Of a stretch of DNA of 64,000 nucleotides, positions 53,222 through 61,563 are shown one piece after another. Made by a program: the position numbers and the translations under genes. The stretch lies in NCBI RefSeq assembly GCF_018499875.1, contig NZ_JAHBAY010000006.1, positions 248,001 through 312,000 on the forward strand, in the 5' to 3' direction. Each line of letters starts with the position of its first letter. Position 1 is the stretch's first letter. This stretch comes from Kineosporia corallincola (GTDB lineage Bacteria > Actinomycetota > Actinomycetes > Actinomycetales > Kineosporiaceae). The notes beneath the pieces are model-generated. The model did not search any database. It was given only the letters and a program-made list of their open reading frames with translations, and had not been told where the DNA came from.

Positions 53222-54166
53222 TTATCCACGCACCGATTCGACGAGTCGAGCGCCGGGTACCGGGCCGTGCGCGCGCCGCACGTCGGCCGCCGCACCGGAG
53301 GCGGTCAGGGCGACCGCCAGGTCGAGGGCATGACTGGAGTCGCGGGCCAGGAACACCGTGGTCGGGCCGGACCCGGACACGATGCCGCCGAGCGCGCCGA
53401 CCTTGCGGCCGATCTCCAGGGCCTTCTCCAGGTGCGGGGCCTGGGCCAGGGCGGCGGGCTGGAGGTCGTTGCTCAGGGTGGCCCCGAGCGCCTCGGCGTC
53501 ACCGGCCCGCAGCGCCGCCATCAGGTCGTCGTTGATCTCCGGCACCGGCGTGGGCTGCGGCGCCTCGCCGGCCTCGCGCATCGCGTCGATCTTGCCGTAG
53601 ACCCCGGGGGTGGACAGGCCGTGGTCGGCCAGCGCGATCACCCAGATGTACTCGCCGCGGGCCAGCACCGGGGTGAGCAGCTCGCCCCGGCCGCTGCCGA
53701 TCGCAGTGCCGCCGAGCAGGCTGAACGGCACGTCGGAGCCCAGCTCCGCGGCCATCTCGAGCAGCTGCTCCCGGTCCAGCCCGGCGTGCCAGAGCGCGTC
53801 GCAGGCCACCAGCGCGGCAGCGGCGTCGGCCGACCCCCCGGCCATGCCGCCCGCCACCGGGATGCCCTTGCGCAGCTCGAACGCCACGTCCGGGGAGTCC
53901 AGCCCGATCCGCTCGGCGACCAGCCGGGCCGCCTTCACCGCCAGGTTGGAGTCGTCGGTGGGCACGTCCTCGGCCTGGATGCCGTCGACCGTGATCGACA
54001 CCCCGGCACCGGGCTCGGTGGCCCGGGCCGTCAGGTCGTCGAACAGGCCGACGGCGTGGAACACCGTGGCCAGCTCGTGATATCCGTCGTCCCGGACCGG
54101 GCCCACCCGCAGCTCAAGATTGATCTTGGCGGGCGCACGCACGATCACAGCTTCCGTCGCCGCCAT
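53222..54166 (-). CDS. ispE: 4-diphosphocytidyl-2-C-methyl-D-erythritol kinase
   Basis: IspE phosphorylates CDP-methylerythritol in the MEP pathway to isoprenoids, including undecaprenol carriers used by the polysaccharide locus. The 314-residue GHMP kinase has VRAPAKINLELRVG, TDDSNLAVKAARLV, the ATP loop PVAGGMAGGSADAAAALVA and LGGIVSGSGPTTVFL. In many actinobacteria it follows ksgA directly; here the fused exporter and a small peptide gene intervene. Confidence 0.95.
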   Translation of the reverse strand: MAATEAVIVRAPAKINLELRVGPVRDDGYHELATVFHAVGLFDDLTARATEPGAGVSITVDGIQAEDVPTDDSNLAVKAARLVAERIGLDSPDVAFELRKGIPVAGGMAGGSADAAAALVACDALWHAGLDREQLLEMAAELGSDVPFSLLGGTAIGSGRGELLTPVLARGEYIWVIALADHGLSTPGVYGKIDAMREAGEAPQPTPVPEINDDLMAALRAGDAEALGATLSNDLQPAALAQAPHLEKALEIGRKVGALGGIVSGSGPTTVFLARDSSHALDLAVALTASGAAADVRRAHGPVPGARLVESVRG

Positions 54167-54226
54167 GCGATCACTCTATTCACTGTTGCCGGTGGCACCT
54201 CACACAGGCACCCCCGCACCCCCGTC

Positions 54227-57200
54227 TCACCCCGCCAGATGCCCCCACGCGGCGTCCAGCTCGGGCCACCGGCCCTGGGCCGCCACCCGGCCGTTGATCA
54301 TCACGACCACCCGGTCGGCCCGCTCCAGGGCCGCCCGCTTCGATGTGGACCCGACCACCGTGACCCCGTGCTCGCGCAGCGCGTGCCAGAGGTCCAGCTC
54401 GGTGGCGACGTCGAGGGCCGAGGACACGTCGTCGGCCACCAGCAGCTCGGTGCGCGGGGCCAGCGCCCGGGCCAGGGCCAGGCGCTGGAGCTGGCCGCCG
54501 GACAGCCGGGTGCCCTTGTGCCCGATCAGCAGGCCGAGACCGGCCCCCGACTCGGTCAGGTCGCGTTCCAGCTGGGCGGTGGCCACGGCCGTGCGCATGT
54601 CCACGTCGTGGCCGAGCGAGATGTTGTCGGCGATCGTGCCGGACAGCACCCGGGGCACCTGCCCCACGTAGCCCACCTGGTTCGGCCGCAGGAACCGCTC
54701 CGGCTCGGTCACCTCGGTGCCGTTCCAGGTCAGCGAGCCGGTGTGGTGCACGATCCCGGCCAGGGCCCGCAACAGGGACGACTTGCCCGCCCCGACCGGC
54801 CCGACCACGAGCACCAGCTCGCCGCGGTTCACCGTGAGGTCCACGTCGCGGGCCCCGACGATGCCGTCTTCGTGCACGGCGGTGAAGCCGGACAGGGTGA
54901 GCTCGCGCAGTGGCTCCCGGCCGGGCAGCTGCGGGGCCGGGGCGGTGCCGGCCAGCAGGTCCACCTGGTCGAGCTGACGGGAGTAGTTGCTCTCACCGAT
55001 CATCGCGTGGGTGCGCCGGGTCCAGACCCGGGCCGAGGGCAGCTGCGACACGAACGAGGCCGTGGTCCAGGCGAACCAGCGGGCCGACCCGAGCGTGGAC
55101 ACCGCGATCAGCACGGCCGCCGGGGTGAGGCCGCCGGACAGGTACAGCGCCCAGGCCCCGATCGGCAGCAGCCCCGCGGTCAGTGCCGGGGTGGAACGCG
55201 ACCAGACCTGGATCATGATCTCGTGCCGTTGCAGGTGACTGCGGGTGCGGTCGAGGGCGGCCAGGTGGTTCAGCACCGGCTGGGTGGCACCGCTCAGCTT
55301 CACCGTGCGGGCGGCCGACAGCGACGACACCAGTGCGGTGGCGAACGCCGCCCGGGCGGTGACCGTGCGCGCCGCCGCCCTCTCCAGCCGCGGTCCGAAG
55401 AGCGTTGCCGCGAAACCGGACAGCAGCATGGTGGCGGCGAAGAACAGGGCCGGCACCAGCGACCCGGAGATCGCCGTCATGGTGACCATCACCAGCACGG
55501 CGGTGATGTTGTCCACCACGTTGTCGGCCAGCTGCACCACCCGCTCGGTGTCGCCGGACTGGGCGATCACCGCGGCCGGGGTGTGGTTGCTGACCCGCCG
55601 GTCGCCGGTCTGGCCGTGGGTGAGGCGCAGGTAGATGCGCAGGGTCTGGCGCACCCACCACTCCGGGAACCAGCGGTCGGTGAACCAGGACAGCGGCGCC
55701 GTCATGGCCAGGGCGGTGACGATGCCGGCGGTGGGCCAGAGCAGACCGCCGTCGCCGTCCACCAGGTCGGCCCACAGCCAGGGCAGCACCGAGCCGTCCA
55801 GGCCGAGCAGCACCAGCAGCATGAACACGCCGACCGCGGCCAGACCGTACTGCGGGTCGTTGCGCACCAGCTGGACGATCTCGCCCACGGTGGAGGCGTT
55901 CTCGGGCTCGGCGACCGGCGGCGGAGCGGTCCGGCCCGGGGGCTCATCGGCCGGCAGCGAGCGGGCGACCGGTGTTTCGCCGTCTTCCACCGGTGTTTCG
56001 CCGTCTTCCAGCAGATCCGCCCCGGCGAGCCGCTGCTGCGGAAGATGACCGGCGGTGGACGCCGTGGCCAGGGCCGGCCGGCGCAGGCCGCTGCTGGCGG
56101 CCAGCCGGGCGAACCGCTCGGACCGCTCCAGCGGTCCGGCCTCGATCACCCGGCCCCCTTCCAGCACGACCACCTCGTCGCAGTCGGCCACCGACGACAG
56201 CCGGTGCGCGATCACGATGCCGATGCGGCCCTCCAGCAGCCGTGCCGAGGCGTGCTGCACCTGGAGCTCGGTGACCGGGTCCATCCGCGCGGTGGCCTCG
56301 TCGAGGATCACCAGGTGCGGGTCGCGCACCAGGATCCGGCCGAACGCGACCAGCTGCTCCTGCCCGGCCGACAGCACGTAACCGTCGTCGCCGAGGCGGG
56401 TGTCCAGGCCGTCGGGCAGCCCGGCCACCCAGGCGCCCAGCCCGAGCTCCTCCATCACCCGGCCGGCCGAGCCGACCAGCTCCGGGTCGAACAGCGCGAT
56501 GTTCTCGGCCAGGGTGCCGGCCAGGATCTCGGTGCGCTGCGGCACCACGGCCACCCAGCGGCGCAACAGTTCCAGGTCGATGTGGTTCAGGTCGGTGCCG
56601 CCCAGGTCGACCGTGCCGGCCGGGACGTCGACCGACCGGGTGAGCACCTTGGCCAGGGTGGACTTGCCCGAGCCGGTGCGGCCGATCAGCGCGTAGGACC
56701 GGCCGGGCACGAAGGTGAGCGACACGTCGTGCAGCACCGGGCCGCGCTCGGACTCCCCCGGATAGGCGAAAGTCAGCCCGCTGATCACCAGTTCGCCGTC
56801 GGCGGGGGCCTGGCCGCCGACCGGCTCGATCGGTGAGGAGGCCAGCTGCTGCACCCGGTTCCAGGCGCCGAGTGCCTGCTGGAGGTGCGGCACCATCCGG
56901 GTGATGTGGTCGACGGTGGCGCCGAAAGCCAGTGCCAGCAGCCAGGTCGAGGTGAGCCGCGCGGCGTCGAGGTGGCCGGACTGGAGGGCCCAGACCCCGC
57001 CGATCACCACGGCGGCTATGGAGCCGCGCACGATGGTGGACGCCGCGACCGCGAGTTTGGCGCTCAGCCGCCACACCTCACGTCCCCGCGCCAGCACCCG
57101 GCTGGACCGGCTGACGAAAAGCCGCATGACGTAAGGGCGGGCCAGGGTGGTGCGGACGTCGTCCTGGCCGTGGATCGACTCCTCCATCACCGCCGCGAGA

Positions 57201-57745
57201 TCGGACCAGGCCTCCTCCTCGCGCACCCGGGCCGGGTTGATCCGCCGGATCGGCCGGGCCAGCGACCAGACCATCAGCGCGACCACGACCAGCATTCCGG
57301 CACCGGCCGGCCACCAGACGAAGAGTGCGGTGACGATGGAGACGGCGGCGACCGCCAGGTACTGGAAGATGCGCAGACCGCTGTTCCGCAGCTCGCTGGC
57401 GACCTGGTAGATGTCCTGGTCGATGCGGTCGAGCAGCTCGCCGACCGGCGTGCCCTCCAGCGCCTGCAACGGCTGGGCGAAGGCCACGCGGCACAGCCGG
57501 CGGCGCAGGTCGGCCGCCCAGTCCGCGGTGAGCCGGGCCGCCACCAGGTTGACCACCAGATCACCGGCCACGTAGAACCCGAGACCGAGGGCCAGCAGGG
57601 CGAACATCGTCCAGGAGCGATCGAGCAGCACGGGTCCGGACAACGCCGCCGCCATCGCCTGACCGGCGCCCGCGAAGACCACCAGCACGACGACCAGCGC
57701 GCACTGACGGGGCGAGGTCTGCCACAGATCTCGGAGCAGGCGCAT
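54227..57745 (-). CDS. One-chain ABC exporter with two TMD-NBD halves
   Basis: This 1172-residue protein is a complete ABC exporter fused in one chain. Half 1 has six helices (about 15-310) and an NBD with ALIGRTGSGKSTLAKVL, a modified signature LSAGQEQLVAFGR, VILDEATARMD and the switch histidine in VIAHRLSSV. A disordered linker (about 560-630) includes the repeat EDGETPV. Half 2 has its own helices and an NBD with VVGPVGAGKSSLLRAL and LSGGQLQRLALARALAP, but its Walker B reads LLVADDVSSALD (Asp for the catalytic Glu) and the switch histidine is missing (VVGSTSKRAAL). One active and one degenerate ATP site is typical of asymmetric exporters. It lies between ispE and a small peptide gene; cargo unknown. 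Confidence 0.9.
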   Translation of the reverse strand: MRLLRDLWQTSPRQCALVVVLVVFAGAGQAMAAALSGPVLLDRSWTMFALLALGLGFYVAGDLVVNLVAARLTADWAADLRRRLCRVAFAQPLQALEGTPVGELLDRIDQDIYQVASELRNSGLRIFQYLAVAAVSIVTALFVWWPAGAGMLVVVALMVWSLARPIRRINPARVREEEAWSDLAAVMEESIHGQDDVRTTLARPYVMRLFVSRSSRVLARGREVWRLSAKLAVAASTIVRGSIAAVVIGGVWALQSGHLDAARLTSTWLLALAFGATVDHITRMVPHLQQALGAWNRVQQLASSPIEPVGGQAPADGELVISGLTFAYPGESERGPVLHDVSLTFVPGRSYALIGRTGSGKSTLAKVLTRSVDVPAGTVDLGGTDLNHIDLELLRRWVAVVPQRTEILAGTLAENIALFDPELVGSAGRVMEELGLGAWVAGLPDGLDTRLGDDGYVLSAGQEQLVAFGRILVRDPHLVILDEATARMDPVTELQVQHASARLLEGRIGIVIAHRLSSVADCDEVVVLEGGRVIEAGPLERSERFARLAASSGLRRPALATASTAGHLPQQRLAGADLLEDGETPVEDGETPVARSLPADEPPGRTAPPPVAEPENASTVGEIVQLVRNDPQYGLAAVGVFMLLVLLGLDGSVLPWLWADLVDGDGGLLWPTAGIVTALAMTAPLSWFTDRWFPEWWVRQTLRIYLRLTHGQTGDRRVSNHTPAAVIAQSGDTERVVQLADNVVDNITAVLVMVTMTAISGSLVPALFFAATMLLSGFAATLFGPRLERAAARTVTARAAFATALVSSLSAARTVKLSGATQPVLNHLAALDRTRSHLQRHEIMIQVWSRSTPALTAGLLPIGAWALYLSGGLTPAAVLIAVSTLGSARWFAWTTASFVSQLPSARVWTRRTHAMIGESNYSRQLDQVDLLAGTAPAPQLPGREPLRELTLSGFTAVHEDGIVGARDVDLTVNRGELVLVVGPVGAGKSSLLRALAGIVHHTGSLTWNGTEVTEPERFLRPNQVGYVGQVPRVLSGTIADNISLGHDVDMRTAVATAQLERDLTESGAGLGLLIGHKGTRLSGGQLQRLALARALAPRTELLVADDVSSALDVATELDLWHALREHGVTVVGSTSKRAALERADRVVVMINGRVAAQGRWPELDAAWGHLAG

Positions 57746-57844
57746 GGCAGAAAGATCCTTTGCGGGAGGCGGGGGCGGCCCACCCACATTGCCGTTATCC
57801 GGCCCCGAAACTCAATGGATTTTCTGTGTGGCGAAACCGCCCTC

Positions 57845-57994
57845 TCAGAGCGGGGCGCTCTCCCCGGTGCCGTCGCCCGGGCGGTTCTGCCGCGGCAGCG
57901 TGGCCACCCCCGCCTCCAGGTCGATGCTGATCGCGCTCATCGTGGCGACACTGATGGTCGGCGAGCCCGTGGTGTCGTTGTCGATCGTCGGCAT
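57845..57994 (-). CDS. Candidate 49-residue peptide upstream of the ABC exporter
   Basis: A short frame on the minus strand runs from ATG 57994 to TGA 57845, 99 bp before the exporter start and in the same direction. All sense codons but one end in G or C, as in true genes here. The product opens MPTIDNDTTGSPTISVATMS and ends GDGTGESAPL. It is Thr/Ser/Asp-rich, has no Cys or Trp and no signal peptide. A TAG stop lies four codons before the ATG, so the start is fixed, but the ribosome site is weak. It might be an exported peptide precursor or a leader peptide; I do not recognise a family. An overlapping plus-strand frame is also GC3-rich, which limits confidence. Confidence 0.45.
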   Translation of the reverse strand: MPTIDNDTTGSPTISVATMSAISIDLEAGVATLPRQNRPGDGTGESAPL

Positions 57995-58129
57995 GGACCG
58001 ACGCTACGACCCCGGAACGGGCCGCGCCTCCCGGCAACACGGACTTATCGTCACTTCCTCAAGAAGATCCGCCGTAATACCGTGCCACGCCCGCCGAAAC
58101 GGCTGAAGGAGATTCCGGACACGCCGGTC

Positions 58130-58978
58130 TCAGCGGGCCGCCGCCAGCTCGGCGAACTCCTGCACGGTGAGCCGCTCGCCCCGGGTCCTCGGGTCGATCC
58201 CGGCCTTGCGCAGGGCGGCCTCGGCGGCGTCGGCCGAGCCGGCCCAGCCGGCCAGGGCCGCGCGCAGGGTCTTGCGGCGCTGGGCGAAGGCCGCGTCCAC
58301 GCAGGCGAACACCTCCTGCCGGGTGACGCCGGTGACCGGGTGCGGGCGGGCGGTGAACTGCACCAGCCCGGACTCAACGTTGGGCACCGGCCAGAACACC
58401 TGCCGTGACACCGCCCCGGCCCGGCGCACGTCGGCGTACCAGGCGGCCTTCACCGAGGGCACGCCGTACTCCTTGTCGCCCGGGCGGGCGGCCAGCCGGT
58501 CGGCCACCTCGGCCTGCACCATCACCAGGCCGCTGCGCAGGGTGGGAATCCGCTCCAGGAGGGTGAGCAGCACCGGCACGGCCACGTTGTAGGGCAAATT
58601 CGCCACCAGGGCGTCGGGAGTGCGTCCCGCGACCTCCAGCTGCGCCGCCTGCACCAGCAGGGCGTCCGAGCCGACCACCTGGAACCGGGCGGCGGCCTCG
58701 GGAGCCCGCTGCGCCACGGTGGCGGGCAGCTCGGCCGCCAGCTTGGGGTCGATCTCCACCGCGATCACGTCGGCGCCGGTCTCCAGCAGTGCCAGGGTCA
58801 GCGAGCCCAGGCCGGGACCGATCTCGGTGACCAGGTCGCCCTCACCGACCTCGGCGAGGCGGGCGATGCGGCGCACGGTGTTCGCGTCGACCACGAAGTT
58901 CTGGCCGAGCTGTTTGGTGGGGCGCACGCCGAGCCGTTCGGCCAGCTGCCGGATGTCGGCGGGGCCGAGCAGGGACAT
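58130..58978 (-). CDS. ksgA: 16S rRNA dimethyladenosine transferase
   Basis: KsgA (RsmA) dimethylates two adjacent adenosines near the 3' end of 16S rRNA during 30S maturation. The 282-residue protein has [20 protein letters not shown], the SAM-binding [32 protein letters not shown] and the catalytic [15 protein letters not shown] 58978 begins the conserved region. An ATG at 59005 has a better ribosome site (GAGGGG) and would add nine residues; it may be the true start. Confidence 0.94.
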   Translation of the reverse strand: MSLLGPADIRQLAERLGVRPTKQLGQNFVVDANTVRRIARLAEVGEGDLVTEIGPGLGSLTLALLETGADVIAVEIDPKLAAELPATVAQRAPEAAARFQVVGSDALLVQAAQLEVAGRTPDALVANLPYNVAVPVLLTLLERIPTLRSGLVMVQAEVADRLAARPGDKEYGVPSVKAAWYADVRRAGAVSRQVFWPVPNVESGLVQFTARPHPVTGVTRQEVFACVDAAFAQRRKTLRAALAGWAGSADAAEAALRKAGIDPRTRGERLTVQEFAELAAAR

Positions 58979-59071
58979 GGACACAGCCGTCGACGATACA
59001 TGCACCCCTCACGCGGTCGTGCACGATCCGCCCGGAGGCGAACCGTGCACGACGCGTCGGGGAGGCCGCTG

Positions 59072-60226
59072 CTAGAGCTTGGCCCCGCAGACCGGCCAGC
59101 TGCCGGCCCCGGTCTTCTTGTAGAGCAGCTTGGCCCGGTAGGTCTGCTCCGAGGAGGAGGCGTTGATCGGGTTGCCCGACCCGCCCACCGAGGCCCAGGT
59201 GCTCACGCTGAACTGGTACAGCCCGTAGTACCCGGCCGAGTTCACGGCCTTGGGGTTCCCCCCGGACTCGCACTCGGCCAGCGCGGACCAGTTCAGCGAG
59301 TCCACGCCACCGCCCACGCTGCCGCCGGACGAGCCCGAACCGGAGTCCGAGCCGCCGCCGGAGGAGGAGGACGGCCTGGCCTTGGTGCCGACCTGGACCA
59401 CCTCGGTCACCGGCTTGCGGGTGACCTCGCTGTCGATCTGCTTGCGCTTGGTGATCTTCCCGTCGGTGCGGGTGATCTGCCAGGTGGTCTTCTCGACCCC
59501 GTCCCTGCCCTCGGTGACGACCTTGGTCTCGCCCTTGTAGAGCTTGCCGGTCTCGGTGCGGGTGGTCTTGTGGTCGACCGCCTGCGTCTTGGTCACCTGT
59601 TTCTGGGTGACCCGGGCCAGCTTGACGGTGAGGCCGTCGCGCAGCGGGGTGCTCGGCACCTGGGAGAGCTTGTCCAGCTCGCCGACCTTGACCTTCTCGT
59701 CGGTCAGCAGCTCGGACACGGTGGCGGCGGTGGACGTGATCTTGTCCTTGTCGCCGTCCGCGATCAGGGTGACCGTCTTCGGTGTGGTCAGCGACATGGT
59801 CATGCCGGCCCGGTCGATGCGGGCGGAGCGGGACGCGGACAGCTCCGCGCCCTCGGACCGCACACCCAGCGCGAGCAGGGCCTTGTCGACCGAGAGCTCG
59901 GTGGTCCAGTAGGTGCGCTCGGTGCCGTCCACCGTGAGGTTCAGGGGCCGGGCATAGCGGACGACCACGGTGTCTCCCTCACCGAGCTTGCTGCCGGTGG
60001 CGGGGGCGACCAGGTCGCGATCCTTGACGGAGATGTTCTCGTCGTCCAGGAAGTCCGCGACGTCGGAGGCGAAGGAGTGGACCTCGGTCGTACGACCGTC
60101 CACGGAGAGGGTGATGGTCTTGTTCGCCTGGGAGTACCAGACGCTGCCACCGACGGCGGCGGCGAGTACGGCGGCCTGTGCGATGTAACGCACGGGTCTG
60201 CTGTGGAGACGGACGAGCGGGCGCAT
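59072..60226 (-). CDS. rpfB: Resuscitation-promoting factor RpfB
   Basis: RpfB is a secreted or anchored muralytic enzyme that promotes growth resumption. The 384-residue protein has an N-terminal helix (YIAQAAVLAAAVGGSVWY), three DUF348 repeats (such as ITLSVDGRTTEVHSFASDV), a G5 domain with KTTRTETGKLYKGETKVV, a Ser/Gly-rich linker, and the C-terminal Rpf lysozyme-like domain: LNWSALAECESGGNPKA with the catalytic glutamate, YYGLYQFSVSTWASVGG. AGGAG precedes ATG 60226. The tatD-rpfB-ksgA order is conserved in actinobacteria. The 387-bp leader may carry regulation (see separate entry). Confidence 0.95.
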   Translation of the reverse strand: MRPLVRLHSRPVRYIAQAAVLAAAVGGSVWYSQANKTITLSVDGRTTEVHSFASDVADFLDDENISVKDRDLVAPATGSKLGEGDTVVVRYARPLNLTVDGTERTYWTTELSVDKALLALGVRSEGAELSASRSARIDRAGMTMSLTTPKTVTLIADGDKDKITSTAATVSELLTDEKVKVGELDKLSQVPSTPLRDGLTVKLARVTQKQVTKTQAVDHKTTRTETGKLYKGETKVVTEGRDGVEKTTWQITRTDGKITKRKQIDSEVTRKPVTEVVQVGTKARPSSSSGGGSDSGSGSSGGSVGGGVDSLNWSALAECESGGNPKAVNSAGYYGLYQFSVSTWASVGGSGNPINASSSEQTYRAKLLYKKTGAGSWPVCGAKL

Positions 60227-60613
60227 GGTGCTCCTACCCTGGTACTCCCCGGGCACGGCGCGGCGAATGCGATCCGGAGGGTGATCGCCAAGGCCCGATG
60301 CACCACCCGTTCAGGGTGTTGCGGGCATCCGCCGGGAGGGTCCGATCCGGCTGTCGACCGCACACCGTAATCGAACCGAAACCAGATCCCAAGCCGAAAC
60401 CTCGCCGAAAGATCTTGCGACAGACCCTCAAGCCCGATATCAACGCAGGTCAGCGTGCGAACTGCGAGGTTGTGAAGAGTGCGAAAATTAGTGCTGTCCA
60501 AGTGTTTCGACACGCCGGAAATCGGGACATCCCCGAGTGCGGCAGAAGTCACCGCACCGTCCCCCGAATGAGGTTCTACTACGGTTAAGTCAACCTCAAG
60601 GTTGACTCGCGGG
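60227..60613 (-). promoter_or_regulatory. Long leader region of rpfB
   Basis: This 387-bp gap on the minus strand precedes rpfB. GTCAACCTCAAGGTTGAC is a perfect 18-bp palindrome at 60589-60606, just after tatD, and may be a terminator or operator. GCGATC-8-GATCGC at 60268-60287 can form a hairpin close to the rpfB start. Cyclic-di-AMP (ydaO-type) riboswitches precede some actinobacterial rpf genes, but I could not recognise the conserved core here. No protein gene is supported. Confidence 0.45.
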
Positions 60614-61480
60614 TCACCAGGGCCCGTAAACCGTTTCGGTGGTGGAACTGAGGACGGCGCACACCTCGGACAGATCACGCCCCAGTTCCCCGGCCATCGC
60701 CCGGACCGTCAGCGGCACCAGATAACTCGCGTTCGGCCGCCCGCGGTAGGGCATCGGGGTCAGATAGGGCGCATCGGTCTCGACCATGACCTGCTCCAGC
60801 GGCACCGCGGCCAGCGCCTCGCGCAGCCCGGCGGCGTTCCGGAACGTCACGGTGCCGGCGAAGCTGAGGTACCACCCCCGGTCGGCGGCCAGCCGGGCCA
60901 TCGCGGCGTCACCCGAGAAGCAGTGGAACACGGTCTTTTCCGGCGCTCCCTCGGAGTCCAGCACGCGGATCACGTCGTCGTGGGCGTCCCGGTCGTGGAT
61001 CTGGAGGGCCTTGCCCAGCCGCTTGGCCAGGTCGATGTGCCACCGGAAGGACTCCTCCTGGGCGGCTTTCCCGGCAGAATCGTCCACCCAGTAGTGATCC
61101 AGGCCGGTTTCGCCCACCACCCGCACCCGGGGATGCGCGGCGAGCTTCTCGATCTCCTCGAAGGCCTGCGACAGTTCGCCTGCCGCAGCATGTTTCGTGG
61201 CCTCGGTGGGATGCAGCGCGACCCCGCCGAGCAGCTGCGGGAACCGCTCGACCGCTCCCACCGTCCAGCGCGCGGCCGGCAGGTCGCAGCCGATCTGCAC
61301 CATCCGCGTCACGTTCACCGAAACCGCCTGGGCGATCAGGTTTTCCACGGACGAGTCGTCGACGAGATCACCGACACCGGTGCCCCGCACGTGGTCCAGG
61401 TGCGTGTGGTTGTCGACCACGGGCAGCGGGAGCGCCTCCGGAACGGGAACCGGACCGGTGTCCTTCTGCTTCTTGCTCAT
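60614..61480 (-). CDS. tatD: TatD-family metal-dependent deoxyribonuclease
   Basis: TatD-family enzymes are TIM-barrel nucleases with two metal ions. This 288-residue protein shows the ligand motifs DNHTHLDHV, VVGETGLDHY, LQIHDRDAHDDV, VFHCFSGD and MVETDAPYLTP, and ends with a family-typical NASYLVPLTVRAMA. ATG 61480 is preferred; a GTG three codons upstream is an alternative. It lies between metG and rpfB, the normal actinobacterial order. Confidence 0.94.
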   Translation of the reverse strand: MSKKQKDTGPVPVPEALPLPVVDNHTHLDHVRGTGVGDLVDDSSVENLIAQAVSVNVTRMVQIGCDLPAARWTVGAVERFPQLLGGVALHPTEATKHAAAGELSQAFEEIEKLAAHPRVRVVGETGLDHYWVDDSAGKAAQEESFRWHIDLAKRLGKALQIHDRDAHDDVIRVLDSEGAPEKTVFHCFSGDAAMARLAADRGWYLSFAGTVTFRNAAGLREALAAVPLEQVMVETDAPYLTPMPYRGRPNASYLVPLTVRAMAGELGRDLSEVCAVLSSTTETVYGPW

Positions 61481-61514
61481 TTCAGCCACTCAATCCTCTG
61501 ACGAACAGAACAGA

Positions 61515-61549
61515 GGGACGCCCGTGGTCGTGGTGACCACGGGCGTCCC
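61515..61549 (-). terminator. Terminator after metG
   Basis: A perfect 15-bp inverted repeat (GGGACGCCCGTGGTC, 5-nt loop) lies 15 bp past the metG stop and is followed on the minus strand by TCTGTTCTGTTCG. It would separate metG from tatD transcription. Confidence 0.85.
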
Positions 61550-61563
61550 CCATCGGTTTTCGG

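Noticed and set aside
53060-56836. A 1258-codon plus-strand frame opposite ispE and the ABC exporter
   Set aside because: Same reason: it is the GC-rich shadow of well-identified minus-strand genes.
57744-58106. A plus-strand frame of 120 codons with a hydrophobic stretch opposite the small peptide
   Set aside because: Its start lies on the exporter start region, it has several A/T-ending codons early on and no ribosome site; the minus-strand 49-codon frame fits codon use better, though not decisively.
60227-60613. Cyclic-di-AMP riboswitch upstream of rpfB
   Set aside because: The position is right, but I could not find the conserved core by eye; only a covariance search could settle it.
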